Assembly: GCA_016748015.1 (NCBI GenBank)
Contig: JAAOMT010000723.1
Coordinates: 124,001 to 188,000, forward strand
DNA: 64,000 nt
DNA from: Geosiphon pyriformis
Taxonomy: Eukaryota; Glomeromycota; Glomeromycetes; Archaeosporales; Geosiphonaceae
Direction: 5' to 3'
A program made the position numbers and the translations under genes. Under the pieces are notes generated by a model. It was not told where the DNA came from. It did no database searches and worked only from the letters and a program-made list of their open reading frames with translations. This document shows, piece after piece, positions 24,085 to 36,830 of this stretch (positions are counted from its first letter, which is position 1; each line of letters opens with the position of its first letter).

Positions 24085-27000
24085 GTTTTTAACGAGTGAA
24101 GTCCAACTGCTATCTAGTACATAGAGCCAAACTAAGTGACCCAAACTAAATGCAATTTACACACTTACTATATATGGCTAGCCATTCAGACCAGTCAAGG
24201 CAATACTACGCACCTATAATGACACTAACAACACCACCTAGACCAGAAAAAAAACAGCATAGCAAACAATGACCAAAGCTAATAGCAAATGAATTGACCA
24301 CACCAAGCATTCTAACCACTCCATCCAACAATATAGAAGAAACATCACGAAACAGACCAAAAACAACTCCACCATCAGCAAACCAAACCAGTCTTCTCCA
24401 TCCACACCCTGTGCTCAGACCTCACCAACCACACTCTCACATGATGTAAATTAGCTACAAATCTAACAAAATTGACAACCTCATCAATAGCCTGCTTTTT
24501 ATTATCAAATACACCCTGAGCCTCTTCACACTATTCATTCAGCACAAAGCCTTTGCACACAATAGAATACAAACCAACATCTAAAGAACAGACAGACAAC
24601 GTCTGCAAAACAGCTGAAGATGATGAGTCACAAAGACCTGCCACCAAAATCCAATGAGCAGAAGTCTCAACCAGAACCTCATCATAAATAATAACATCCC
24701 AAGAGCATGTAAAGGCATGGTCAAAAAATTTCACTTCATCACACAGCAGGCACAATACACCAGAATAACCCTTATCATACAGTCTTTTCCGAACAGCTAC
24801 TGGAAGATGCCTGTGTACAGCCTTCATCAAATATGAGTGCAAATTCAAAGTTTTTCAACCAGTGAATTCAGCAAGCATATGAGAGTCCAGATGCCAAACT
24901 TTCACAGTAGAAATCCAGTCTACACACCCAATCAAGTCAACAGATATCACATTCACACCAGGCCCAGCCTTCCAGTAAACATGATTAATAGATTGAAAAA
25001 TGTCTCTTACAAAGTAGCAGGCATTGCCAGAGATTGTCGTGTTATCAGCCACCAAATAATGTTCATGAACCTCTGCCAACAAAGAGAAGGGAGATCAAGC
25101 AGCTTCCCCAGCTGCCAAATCAGCCTTGACATTACCTGAAATGCCAGAATGGCTCTTAACCTTAATTCAAACCACCTCAAAATCTTTTTTCTTAACCAAA
25201 TTGAAAATATGGCATTTTTCCAACCAGCACCAATTACAAAAATCAGGCATGGCACAAGACAATTCTGACAAGCAGGCATCAATAGCAGCTTGACTATCAA
25301 TATGCAAAATCACTTGACAAGAGAAAAGTATATATTCAAGAGCCAATGCAACAGTCTGCAACTCAGTCAGAGTAGAGGATAATAGACCACCAACCACAAC
25401 ACCAATACTCTTATCCAAAACTAGAAAATATGCAGTAGCACCACAAGCAACATCAATCATGCTAACATATCTCAAAGATTCATTAGTATACATCTCAAAG
25501 CAACTAGACCAAATATTATGTAACCCATCTTTCACCAGAGAAAACACATCAGAATTTAAAATTTTTATATCAACAAACTGAGCAAAACCAGCAGAACTGG
25601 AAGCAGAAAAGCCCTGAACCAACATAAACTTGGACACGACCAAGAACCAGCATGACATGAGACTCCATGGGTCCAACCTCTTCCAACAATGAAAGGTCTT
25701 CTAATCTAGCACATGGTTTCTCTTATCCAAAAGCCAATCACCAAAAGCAACCTCAAAACACTTCAGAGAGCAAACAAAATTAAAATACTCAGAACTACCA
25801 AGAATTAATAAAAGTGGAAAATGACCTGGACTGCAAAAGGCATTGAGAAAGTTGTTAGCCAAAGAAAGCTCATTACACAAAAAAATCTTCACAATCCCAG
25901 CCAAAAAGTTGTTGGCTGGACTAATATATAGCTTGACAGAAAACTGCAAAGGATTCAGAGGAGTCCAACCAAGAACCTGCAAGTCTAAAAACCTATGATT
26001 GAACAAATGCTTAAGGACTCCAGAGGCATTAGAAAAGGTCACCAAAGCAGCAATCTTCCCTTCAGATTGTACTTGTTCAAAAGTTTTCAAGCCATACAAA
26101 GAAGGGTGATGTAAGGCAGCATCTGGAAAATCATGAAGCAAACCAGCCTTAGACTTAAGACCCTTCCTAATCATGACATTCCATTTGTGATAAACACCAG
26201 ACAAAACAAAACTAAATTAAGTCTGATAACTAACAATAGGCTGCAAGACAGCCAAGACCAAATACGAGAACTGTTTATCTGTAATAGCCTTCTTGAGCAC
26301 GACATTAACAAAAAAACAAACAACAGAATGAGCTTTGGACACACTAGGTTTAGACAAACCCTTAGTAGACAAGAAGATACTCAGATAACGATGAGTTTCG
26401 CCTTTTTTAGCAATTGAGATTGGCTGACCACAAATACTCAGAGAGGCAATCCTAACATCCTGGTTAATGGGAATAACCACTGTTTTATTATTATTAATAG
26501 AAATATCATGGATTTCGAAGAACTTACTGGCAATGTTCAGAGTGTATTGAGTAGAGGTCTGACAATTTCTAATCCAAATTGTATCATTAATAAACACACC
26601 AACAGCCAAGTAAGACATCATCCCACCCATATCCTCAACTCTGTCCGTCTTTGCAACAAACTTAGAATCAACACGGTATCCACACAAATGCTCATGTCTT
26701 TTCACTTCACATAAGAGTGGATCATAGAAAATCCTTCATAAGAGAGGCGAAAAAACTTCACCCTGGTCCAATCCATCATGTACACTATAGCCATCTGACA
26801 AGCCGAAATCAGTCATCACCCTGTTAACCCTATCCTTGTGAATGTTTCCAAAAAATCCAATAAACCTCTCACACATTTTAATGTGCTGCAAACTAGCTTT
26901 CAAGTGAGGCCAACCAACAGAATCATATGCCTTTTGCATATCCTGCAAAACCAACCAAATTTTTCTATTTTTTTCAAGAACATCCTCCACAACTGAACCA

Positions 27001-28886
27001 ACTGCAAATACTGAAAATTGCATAGAAGTACCTCAGAGCACCGAAAAATTATCACTTCGGAGAACACCAAACTTACTACAAGCCAAAGAGATGCAATCAG
27101 ACAAAATCTTTCTGGCAGTCTTAATCAAAGCTATAGGTTAAGTGTTTGTAAGAACCCCATTCCAATCATAAGGCTTTGAGATCATTAAAACCCATGCCCT
27201 TTTCCAAAAAGCAGGCACTATGCCAACAGATAAGCACACATTTAGCAACACCAAAAGACATTTTAACACCTCATCACAATCATGTTTCCAAAGTTCATTG
27301 GGAATGCCAGACAAGCCAGCAGCTTTGCCATCAGGAAGATCATTAGTAACCAAAAGTAATTCACCCATGCTAATTGCACTCATCACATTAGAAAAGGCAT
27401 CATTCTTAACATAGTTCAAAGGTGCATACTGATGAGTCCAGAGATCAGGCAGCACCATAGGCATCACACACTTCTGTGTCCAACTCTCTATAATCTTGTC
27501 AACACTTGACCTAACCTCCTCTGGCTCCAATATCAACTCATCATCAACCACCAAGTAATCCAACACCACCTTTCAAAATGTCTGATCCAGAATACTCTTA
27601 ATCATACTCCCCTTGTTTGAGCAAAATTGTTCCATATATTTCTCAATAGCCTTTCTGATAGTAGCCTCTTGCAACAACTTTGACTCAAACATCTTGGATT
27701 TTCTGTACCCCTTTCTGACAAGCAACAAATAACTAAGAAGATCCTCCACTTTTTGGCCACCACAAACCATGTTCTCTAGAACAAAAGCTTTACTGGCATC
27801 CAGAGCTGACCATTTCTTCACAAATCAATTGAAACCAGAAGTATCAGCAGAGGCCAGGCATTTGACTATCTTGGTAACCAGCAACTCCAAACCCAAGAAC
27901 TTAGAAAAATATTTATTTTTTGAGCACTGAAAATTACAGAACCAATGTCTAGAAAATATTTCATCTGCAGAATCCATTACCACTTTTTCCAGCAAAAACC
28001 ACATAGCATCCAAATCAAGACCAGCAGCAGCACCAAGAAACCTCCTCTTTACCTTCAACATCTTAGTAGAGGAACATTCCTTAAAACAAAACCACCCAGC
28101 ACCATTAGTATCCTTGATCTTAAACTTCCAACAATCCTTGTTAGTCTGTTTATGCAAACTATTCAGCTAAACATCTAAGAGTCCATCTAGGCCAACCAAA
28201 ACCATGACAAATTTGTGATCTGTATCGAAGAAATCAGAAACAGAATTAACACAATGCTTCACAATAGCAAAAGACAGAGTCCTATTAACAAGAATAAAAT
28301 CAATTGTCTTCTTCACCCCCCTAGAATTGCTCCATGTAGCTGTTTTGACCAAAGAGTGTTCAGCAAAAGAATTGACTAAACCCAAACCCAAATAGAACCT
28401 AAAACTTGCACTCTTTCCAGAGTTATTCTTGTTGAAATTGCCACCCAGAACAACAAAAGTGCTGGAGTTAACAGCCTTAGCAATAAGAAAATTCACTGCA
28501 GGAGTCTGAGCAAATCTAGTCCCAAGAGAAGCACCAGTATACAAACCCAGAATCATAACTGAAAGCTTGCCTTTAAACAAAAGCCAAATTGAAATCAAAT
28601 GACCAGGAACCTCATCAACCCTAGAAACATGGCAAGCCAAAGAGTTGTCCATGATTATAACAACGCCAGCACCAAGATAACCAATATCCAACCCAGAAAT
28701 AAAAATCCGAATTCCATCAAATTTGTCCTTGATCCATGATTCAGAAAAGAACCTCAATTTCGTCTTAGCAATAAAGGAAACCATATTCCCAGAACTCACA
28801 TGCCAATGGACAATGTCTGCCTGTTTTGCAGGGACATTGATACCCCAAATGTTGCATGTAGCAAATTTCCAAATCAGATCACTCAT
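24085..28886 (-). pseudogene. LINE copy A ORF2: APE endonuclease, RT, RNase H
   Basis: Starts at the ATG at 28886, overlapping the ORF1 stop (ATGA). Endonuclease (about 28870-28170): FATCNIWGINVPAKQ, then AKTKLR where the metal-binding Glu is expected (Lys here), VVLGGNFN where the expected GDFN Asp is Asn, and a terminal TDHK. Stops at 28167, 27825 and 27573 interrupt it. RT (about 27440-26220): LPDGKAAGLSGIPNELWKH, LQDMQKAYDSVGW with its first catalytic Asp kept, DGLDQGEVFSPLL, and FINDTIWI where F-x-DD is expected. RNase H lies at about 25440-25160 (LTELQTVALALE, HIDSQAA). A CLLC and HAFTC zinc-binding motif lies near 24750-24700. Both enzyme centres are lost, so it could move only in trans, if at all. 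Confidence 0.85.
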
Positions 28887-30761
28887 TGGGATGACAGAGG
28901 TAGGAACAAACCTGAACCAGAACACAAGAGATCCAATTTCACTATAATTGAACTGAATGAAGTCTCCAAAGCAGACATTTTAGACTCCAAACTGCCCAAC
29001 TTGGAAGTAAAAACCTTTGAACCACTTAAACTAAGACCATCCACAGATCCACTACCACTTGAAAAGTAGGGAATAAGCAAAGCAAACATATCATCCAGAG
29101 CCATATCCGAATCCACAACCAAAGCTGAAGGCACAGAAACAGCCAAAGAAGAAACATAAGATGGAAATGCTAATGGCACCAGTTCAATGAAACTCAATTT
29201 TTTAAGAATGACAGAAACTTAATCTGCTAGAATTTCCAAAAAGCACTCCAAAACTGCCAAACGTTCACCCAATCTATCAACTTGAGAATTAGAAGAATCC
29301 AAAGAAAGAGGTGGACCACCAGAAAGCAAACCAGACCCAAAAGGGGAGCCACCAGAAAAAGAGTCAAGAGACATTACTTGAGCCCATGATTTGCCACCAA
29401 AGGCAGCAGGACGAGAGATTGAAACCTTCTTTTTTGCATACAACTTGGCCAACTGAAAACAATCAAAACCAGAAGCAGGCTTTTTGAATGAACTTGAGAA
29501 CTCAGAAGATAACACAACCAATACATCATACTCTAGAGTCGAATGGCCAAAACACCCACACTTCTCACATTTAACCAAATCCAAACTGGCCCATGAGAGT
29601 TGCACACCACCAAAAATAAGCTCAGTATGAAAGGCAGTATCCAAATCCTTTTCAGATTCAAAGCCAACCACAGCACAACAAATTCTATTGCCAGTATTCA
29701 AAGATCGATTAATGATACAGGTTTTCCCACCAGCCTTATCTAAAAGAGTACCAAGATCATGCACAGTTGTTCCTATTGGCAAGGTAAACAGAAGTGCCCT
29801 GAATTGGTCCCTAGAAGCCCAAGTCTCATGATCCTCCATGGCCATAGCCACATGAACTGAGTCTTTTCTAATCAGGAATGATCATCTTGAAGCCAACTGT
29901 GCAGCTTAATCAGAATCATCGAATTCTACTATAGCCTTTTGTTATAAACCGATTAGTTGAATTTTAATTGATTTAATTTCGCCAAATTTGGCTACTGTGG
30001 CAACAATCATATCCTTAGACATGTCCATAGGAATTTTTTTAATTACTACGGCCCAATCTGAACAAATTTTTTGTTTCTTAAGATCGCTGTTTACATTAAT
30101 TCTATTTTTACTAGCCAATAAAATGGTCTTCTTCATGCTTTCCTCTGATGTAAACGTTGATCTGATAATCCCTTCAAATTTTGAGGAGGTAGTGGCCCCC
30201 CCCAAAACCATTGATTTTTAAAAAAATTTTTCTTATGTACTGAGTTTTTGCTGTCACTAATTTGCTTTTCGCAGTTGAGAAATTGATATCCAAGGCAAAA
30301 AACTTTTTAACAGGTGCATTCACTTAAGTTTTGACAACCACAGGATTGACCCAATCACTTTTCTTTTTTTCCGAAGAGGCCAACACAAGAAGAGGCAGAA
30401 GAGACTTTACTTCTTTGTCCATAATATAGTTGGGAAAGTTAAGAGGAAAGCCAAAATCCACACCAGAATTAACATGCTTAGCTTTGGAAGTATTCATAGC
30501 CAAACCCAGAAGAGAACTACCATCATCCACATTCATGCCCACATCCTCATCATCACCAGACAGACTCTCCACATCAGAAAACATACTGATACCAGAACCA
30601 GATTTTAAAAAAATATCCTTCTCATCACTTGAGTGCTTCACATTACCAAGAACAACTTTCTTTTTTTGCACAAAAAAACCACCAGCCGGACCATGAAAAG
30701 CACCTTTAGGTGCTTTCTTCTTAGACATATTGCTACCAGAGGCAGCTTCCAAATCTACCAT
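28883..30761 (-). pseudogene. LINE copy A ORF1: RRM-like, zinc-knuckle RNA-binding protein
   Basis: Begins at the ATG at 30761 (MVDLEAASGSNMSKKKAPK). An acidic Ser-rich head comes first, then an RRM-like region (WAVVIKKIPMDMSKDMI, VAKFGEIKSIKIQLIG, about 30080-29945). A zinc knuckle follows near 29570-29540, CEKCGCFGHSTLEY, where the last Cys of CCHC reads Tyr. The end is a Leu/Ser-rich predicted coiled coil (about 29190-28890). Lesions: TAA at 30324-30326, TAA at 29942-29944, further stops near 29907 and 29890, TAA at 29219-29221, and a one-base insertion in the G-run at 30196-30203. Each stop sits where Gln or Trp is expected. Known LINE ORF1 proteins coat the RNA and act as chaperones. Confidence 0.8.
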
Positions 30762-30831
30762 GAAAGAGTTATTAGTTAAAAAAATGTTGATATGATACAA
30801 GCAGAAAAAACAAAAAACTTCTTTTTTAGAA

Positions 30832-30883
30832 ATGTACTTGTTTCTTATTCTTTTAAAGCCTTTTTTAAAATTACATAAACAAA

Positions 30884-30916
<33 letters not shown>

Positions 30917-31413
30917 AATTTATGATTTTATATTCATATTTTTAATAATATTAAATTTTTCGGATTTTAGAAATAGTTGTATGCACATTAATTTTTTTTA
31001 AAAAAAAAGTTTTAATATTTTTCTGTAATAATAATTCTTGTTTTAACATTAGTGTTGTAAAAAATATTTAATAAAAAATTTTACTTTACTATAATTAAAG
31101 CACTTAGTGTTCAAAAAAATTTTGTTGTGTAGTTTTTTAAATAACTGGTAAATAATTTATATAAAATTTTTATGCTAATTAGTTTTTGTATGTATATTAG
31201 TTAATTCTAATATATATATGATAATGTAATTTTAATTTCAATAATATTTTTTGGTGTTTTCAGTATAATTTTTCTATTTTTATATAAAATTTGTTAATTA
31301 AATAAATTTTAATATGTTATTTCAAAGTTTTAATAATAACTTATATTTATTGTAATTATGCATAAATAAAAATTTGTCTATGTTTTTCTATTATTGTTAA
31401 TTATTTTATAAAC

Positions 31414-31474
<61 letters not shown>

Positions 31475-34187
31475 GTTTATTATTAGTAAATCTATTATTT
31501 TAGCATTAAAATAACTTTTGGTTTTTGATTAAACTTATTTTTTAAAAAAGTTATAATTATTTTAAACTATACAAAATTTTAATTTTTTTTTTAATAATAT
31601 TAATTTATTTAATTTCATATTAGTTTTCATAAGTTGTTATTTTAATAATTAAATATTAATTTAAATAATTAAATTTCTATGTTTTAATATTTAAAATTCT
31701 GAATTTACTAAATATATTATTTATATATATAATTACCAAAAACTAAATTAACTAATTATATAACAGTTTTATTTTTATTAAATTTAATATTAAAACTTTA
31801 TAATTTTTAAAATATTATTATTTTAGCAAAAATTTTTTGTTAATAAAAGAATCTAAATTATTATTTTACATAATAAATAATTATAATAGATTTATTAAAT
31901 TAAATTTTATAATTAAATACTATTATTATTTTTTGATTTTATTTAAAAATATTTTAGTTAAATAATTTTTAATTTAAATTTTTTGTATAAAAAATAAAAT
32001 CTTAATAATTTAATAACTTTTAATACTTAATATCTAATATTTTTTATATTATAACAAATTTATTCTGGTATTTTTTACTCTTTTAATAAACAATTTAATT
32101 TTTAAATAGGTTTTAATTCTATATTTTTTTTTATGTTAATTAATTTTGTATTCAATAAAATTAAAATATTAATAAGTTTAATAATAAAACTAATTTATTA
32201 AAACTAACTTATTTTTTAAAATTGTTATTTTAAAAAAAAAATTGATTTTATATCAAGATTAATTAAAATTAAATAAAACATATTAATTTTAACAATAACA
32301 ATATTAAAAGTTTTTTAAAACAAAAAAAGCTATTTAATTAACAAATTTTATTTAATTAATAATAAATTTTTTAATTATTATTAATATTAATAATATTAAC
32401 AAAAAAATTAATTTAGTTTTTATTTTATTAGCCTAATTTTTTTAATTAAATAATATAATAATTAATTAAAATTGTATATATAACTTTTTTTTTATTAAAT
32501 ACTGAATTTTTTATTTTTATTTATTTATTTATTTATTGTTTAAATTCTGCAGAAATAATTTTTTTACAATCTTTGAAATAGATTTACATTTTTTTATGTT
32601 TTATAATTATTAGTTTTAGAAATAAATAATTTTTAATAATTTTATCTTGTTAGATATTTTTTTAAAATGATTGATTTTATTGAAAATTTTATTCAATATA
32701 TTATTATATTATCTTTTTACAAATTTATTTCTCTGCAATCAGACCTCAAATTTTTTAATTTTATTATAACTTATCATTGTCAATAAATATCTTGAGCTCT
32801 CATTAAAGAAGTCTCGCTTTTCTTCATTTTCATATCAATTTATAGTTTTTTTTCTTGTAATTTATTTTCTGTAAAAATAATTTTTATCTCTTACCAGAAA
32901 TACTGGGTTTAACCTGATCTAACCACTACTTATCGTGTTCAAAACCCAGCGACAATTTAATACATGAAAAATGGACAGCATTCCCCTCCTTAGTCGAAGT
33001 CTAACAACATTTCACAATACTTATTTTCCATTTGGAAACTAATATGCAATACAACAATGACAGTTTTGTTACTGTGCAATATTTTAACGGCCTTTCGAAT
33101 ATTAATGACATTAATATGTGTGGATTAATAAAGTTATTAAAAAACAACCACTAAACAAGATGGAAAGTTAGAAACAGTATTCCAAGCGTTCTCAGGTATC
33201 CTCAATGTGATAAATATATTTGCTATACGATAATTAAAATCAAGTTGCGCTATTGACTAGGCGTTCGTGCGATGAGTAATGCATGTGTGCAGTCTTCAGG
33301 CAGCAGCTCGTTGACCCAATAGCATTCAATCTTCCTTTTCGCGGACAGCACCTCTTTTTCTTTGAACTTATTCAACCTTGGGCTTCTTTGTAAAACGGAG
33401 CATTGAATTTCTATAATTTAAGTTTATTCTCGTCAGTGTCACCAAAACAAGGGCTTTGTCATATCTTTGATTTTATCTTACAAATCTTCAAATTCGTGTG
33501 AATTTCAATCGTGAAAGTGTTCTTATTAGGATTTTCGTAGTAAAGAGTAATTTTTGGCATAATGAGAGATTTTACGAGGAAATCTAAGATCAAAAATGCG
33601 GATTTTTTATATTAGATAAATGATAACACATTTCGCATTTTCACAATTCTTTTTGTGACGTTAATGTTTACTTTCCCTGTTTTTTTTTTTTTTTTTCAAA
33701 GTTTCCATGTAACTTGAGTGGCATTTTATCTTAGTTTTCGAAATTGAACTGCTAATAACCTATTTTACTTCTTTTAGCATGTATAATTGGCTCAAGATTT
33801 ATCCCATAGTCATACATATTAAAGAATTAAATGGTTTTGTTTTCTTAAAATATCTTCAAAAAAAAAACTCTAGTAATATAAGAAAAAGGTGTGGATAGTT
33901 GTGATCCTTTTCTATTAACAAAATATCCAAAACACCCAAAACCTCTGCAATAAAGATTTAACTAAATGGAAGGTCATCCTTAATATCCAAGATTTATTTT
34001 ATATCATATCCCTCAACAAACAATCCTAATCATTTTGAAAAAATTATTTTTAATTGGATAACAATTATTTTGTTATATTATGAATTAAAAAAAGTGAAAT
34101 AATGGGATTACTTTTGATAAATTTTTTCATATAAATATAAAGTGATGTTTATCGAGAAATTTCAAGAAAAAAATGTTCGGAAGATAA
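30832..34187. other. AT-rich intergenic region
   Basis: About 3.4 kb, extremely AT-rich up to 32900, with (TTA)n tracts at 30884-30915 and 31414-31473. A less AT-rich block at about 32900-33560 shows no ORF or RNA gene that I can support. Confidence 0.5.
31414..31473. repeat. (ATT)n microsatellite
   Basis: About twenty perfect ATT triplets. A shorter tract of the same unit lies at 30884-30915. Confidence 0.95.
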
Positions 34188-34298
34188 ATGACTAAACACC
34201 CACAAAACGTATTCTGTAAAGAACACGAGTGTACAGATAAAGTGTACCCCGAAAAATGTACTCTTTGTCCTAAAACCAAATCCCTCACATTATCATAA
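34188..34298 (+). CDS. Possible Cys/His-rich microprotein (36 residues)
   Basis: A short frame ATG to TAA encodes MTKHPQNVFCKEHEC followed by TDKVYPEKCTLCPKTK and a short tail. The spacing C-x2-H-x-C ... C-x2-C looks like a small metal-binding fold. The segment is clearly less AT-rich than its flanks. The family is unknown. It could instead be one exon of a longer gene or a relic of a zinc-finger gene. A bare 36-codon frame is weak evidence. Confidence 0.3.
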   Translation: MTKHPQNVFCKEHECTDKVYPEKCTLCPKTKSLTLS

Positions 34299-35504
34299 AT
34301 TGATTTCCAGTAAGGTTAACGAGGGCGGACTATATGAAAACTATTGGTAATTATGGAATAAAATGTTGTATATAATTTGAGTGTCCTTGATACCGAATTG
34401 TGGGACCTTTTTTCTTTTCTATTTGGGTAATATTTTCACAAATTTTACAAAATAAATTCAATTATCATTCTTTTTATAAAAAGAAGCATAAAAAAATCTA
34501 AATTTCTTAAAAATATAATTATTATTATTTTTATAAAACTTAAGAAGTGTAACAATTTGGTTAGTCTTAAAATATATTAATAATGAAATGAAATATCTTA
34601 ATACTTTTACAAAAACTTTTCTTAAATAAGTTTTAATACAGAAATTGAAACTAATAATATTTTAAATTATCATTTAAAAATTTTTTTGATGAATCCCAAA
34701 GTTTCTGAATTAATATATAATATATGACTAAAAATAACTTTTAAATTTAATTCAAAAGTTCAAATATCCAAAAAAAAATAATAATAATAATTAAAAGATC
34801 AATTTTACTCTTAAATTTCTCAAGTTCCTTTTTTCAATTTTTCCATATGTTAATGACACACCCAATTCAAATGATTGGAAATAATTGGTTTTTCTTAAAC
34901 AAACAAATAATCTTTGGTAAAAATGATGAAATTTTCAACAATCAAAAAGCACGCAAATCAAATCAAAATTATTAAACAATGGGAAATTTTGGTTTCAAAA
35001 AAGTAATAGACAATTTCTATTAATGGTCTCAATGATATCATTGACGAATCCTTTAGAAACATAATTTGATTTGAGTCAAAAAACTTTTTTATCAACTTCA
35101 TGTCACATGCAGCATGAACCCTCAACTGTTTATTATTAAACCCACACCGCCCTCCCTTTTTTTGGTTTTACAGCACAGTCCTCAAATTTCTGTACGTCGG
35201 TTTTTGTATAACAGTTCACATGTACACCTTCCCGCTGCACTCCTTAAAGCTTAACATTTCCTAGTTCAGTGTGATTTTTTTTTTTTGACAGCAGTAAAAT
35301 TTGTTTGATACTGAGCTAAATCATCTCCTATTAAACGCTAACCATTTCTAAAGGAAAGAAACATTGCAAATCTTGTGCCAAATGAGGTTTAGGTATTGGC
35401 ACAGCCTTGCACAAGGAATCATGTGGTGGGTAGGATATAATGATTATCTAGGGTATGAAAACTTTTCCCGTCCCCAGGTTTAAAAAATTAATGGCGTATT
35501 ACCA

Positions 35505-35529
35505 TCCCCCTCCCCCTCCCCCCCCCCCC
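35505..35529. repeat. C-rich tract
   Basis: CCCCCT units ending in a run of C, standing out in an AT-rich region. It lies directly before the ACGCGT palindrome. Confidence 0.9.
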
Positions 35530-35567
35530 AATACGCGTATTGTAACTCACATTGTTCGAGTTACAAT
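35530..35567. promoter_or_regulatory. ACGCGT palindrome and 10-bp hairpin upstream of F-box gene
   Basis: AATACGCGTATT at 35530-35541 is a perfect 12-bp palindrome with an ACGCGT core, the MluI cell-cycle box bound by MBF/APSES factors in other fungi. It overlaps a perfect inverted repeat, ATTGTAACTC (35539-35548) and GAGTTACAAT (35558-35567), with a 9-nt loop. The position is about 250-285 bp upstream of the F-box gene start. Any regulatory role is inferred. Confidence 0.4.
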
Positions 35568-35814
35568 TTGTCACAATTAAAAGTGTCATCCTGTCTGCAA
35601 GATTCGAAGGACTTAATTAAAAAATAAAATAAATTTTCCACCCCCTAATTAAATATTAAATATCCTAACACCTCAATCATTAAACATCTTTGAGCGTTAT
35701 TGTTCTTATTTTCCTTCTTTTAACGACTGAAACGATACACTTCCCTATTTTGAAAAATATTGAATTATTGTTTTTTTAACGAACAAATTTCATCTGCCCA
35801 AATAATTAAAGAAA

Positions 35815-36830
35815 ATGGGACCGAAAAGTTCAAAACTCAATGCTGGAAAATCTGCTAAAGTGAACAACCGACAAGAAAAGCCGACAGAAACTCAACGCCA
35901 AGAAAACTTCTCACCGATAACAAAAATACAATCAGAAATCGTGGCCGAGATTTGTCAATACTTAACTACAAACGACCTCTTTGCTCTATCCCAAGTCTGC
36001 TATAGTCTGAGAAATCTTCTTTGTTCGACCGAGTCTTCGATAGCTCAAGCTATATGGAGACATTCAAGACTAAATTTTATGCCTTCGTTAATTTTACCAC
36101 CACCTGACGGAGTTAGTGAAAAGGAATATATTGAATTGGGATCATTTGATCGAGGTTGTCAATTGTGTAAAAGGAAAGACAAGGAAATAAAGATCATTTG
36201 GACCTTCCGTGTACGAACTTGTGAAGCATGTTTTTTGATGAATACAATGAGGTAAATTATTATAAATTTTGAAGAATTTAGTAATGACTTGGTGAAATGA
36301 TAGAAACCTAAATTAACTTCTCTTTTAAAATCAGTGGCCGTGATTTAACACCATTGAACTATATTCCACATCACATCTATTCTTACATTCCTTCAACAAG
36401 AGAAGATTGGTACGGTCAAAAACTTCCCTCGCAATCGGTCGCGCCGATCCTTCGTTCGCATCCTCTATTCAACGATCGTCTTTACTGGCTTCCAGATTTC
36501 GAACGCAAAGTTGAGGAGTGGAAAAATATTGACTCGGTTCAAGGACGTCGTCAATGGGAAATGTTTCAACGCATAAAATTTCTTGATATCGTACGCGACG
36601 CCAATTTACGAGAAAAGAAATCGGCCGAAATGAATGGAGCTAAATTGGAGTTGGTCACAAAGTTTGAGGATCGAGAGGCTCAATTACGAATTGCGAATGA
36701 TTATTTAAAAAATTTTTTATCAAATTTACAGAAACGCACTTTGGGTGAGTTATCGGCCGTTGTTCAGCCTACAAAGCTAATTAAAGCTCATGACCAAACG
36801 ATGATCCAGTCACGTAATATTATAGTTTAA
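35815..36830 (+). CDS. F-box protein with C-terminal Cys-pair motif
   Basis: Two exons (35815-36251, 36335-36830; donor gtaaat, acceptor aaatcag, phase 2) encode 310 residues. An F-box lies at about 38-75 (SEIVAEICQYLTTNDLFALS-QVCYSLRNLLC), the SKP1-binding part of an SCF ubiquitin ligase. Then comes an AIWRHSRLNFMP segment and two cysteine pairs, CQLC and CEAC, around FRVRTC (about 120-142), a likely zinc site. The second half is helical and charged, with RLYWLPDFERKVEEW and a predicted coiled coil to the end. The plus-strand gene at 49495 has the same layout, AIWRxSRLxFxP block, Cys pairs and intron position, so the two are paralogues. The substrate is unknown. The ATG at 35815 is the first in frame. 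Confidence 0.85.

Larger units (their letters stand above)
24066..30831 (-). mobile_element. Non-LTR retrotransposon (LINE), near full-length, inactivated (copy A)
   Basis: A minus-strand element of about 6.77 kb. Its 3' end is a poly-A tail, read here as sixteen T at 24066-24081. Its 5' end starts about TCTAAAAAAGAAG, the same start as in copy B at 62763. ATGTACTT flanks both ends (24054-24061 and 30832-30839), consistent with a target-site duplication. Parts in order: ORF1 with RRM-like and zinc-knuckle regions, then ORF2 with APE endonuclease, reverse transcriptase, RNase H and a C-terminal zinc-binding RT-associated motif. The base composition is much less AT-rich than the flanks. Many in-frame stops, at least one frameshift and changed catalytic residues show it is dead. 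The order with RNase H fits the I/Tad-like group of LINEs (inference). Confidence 0.92.
34299..35814. other. Upstream region of the first F-box gene
   Basis: No gene seen. It holds the 26-bp motif shared with the NDPK upstream region (35102-35127), a C-rich tract (35505-35529), and the palindromes described separately. Confidence 0.5.

Noticed and set aside
24654-29069. Several plus-strand open frames inside the LINE (for example 24654-24836, 24837-25139, 26133-26417, 28723-28947, 28800-29069)
   Set aside because: They are antisense shadows of the minus-strand retrotransposon coding regions and show no family signal.
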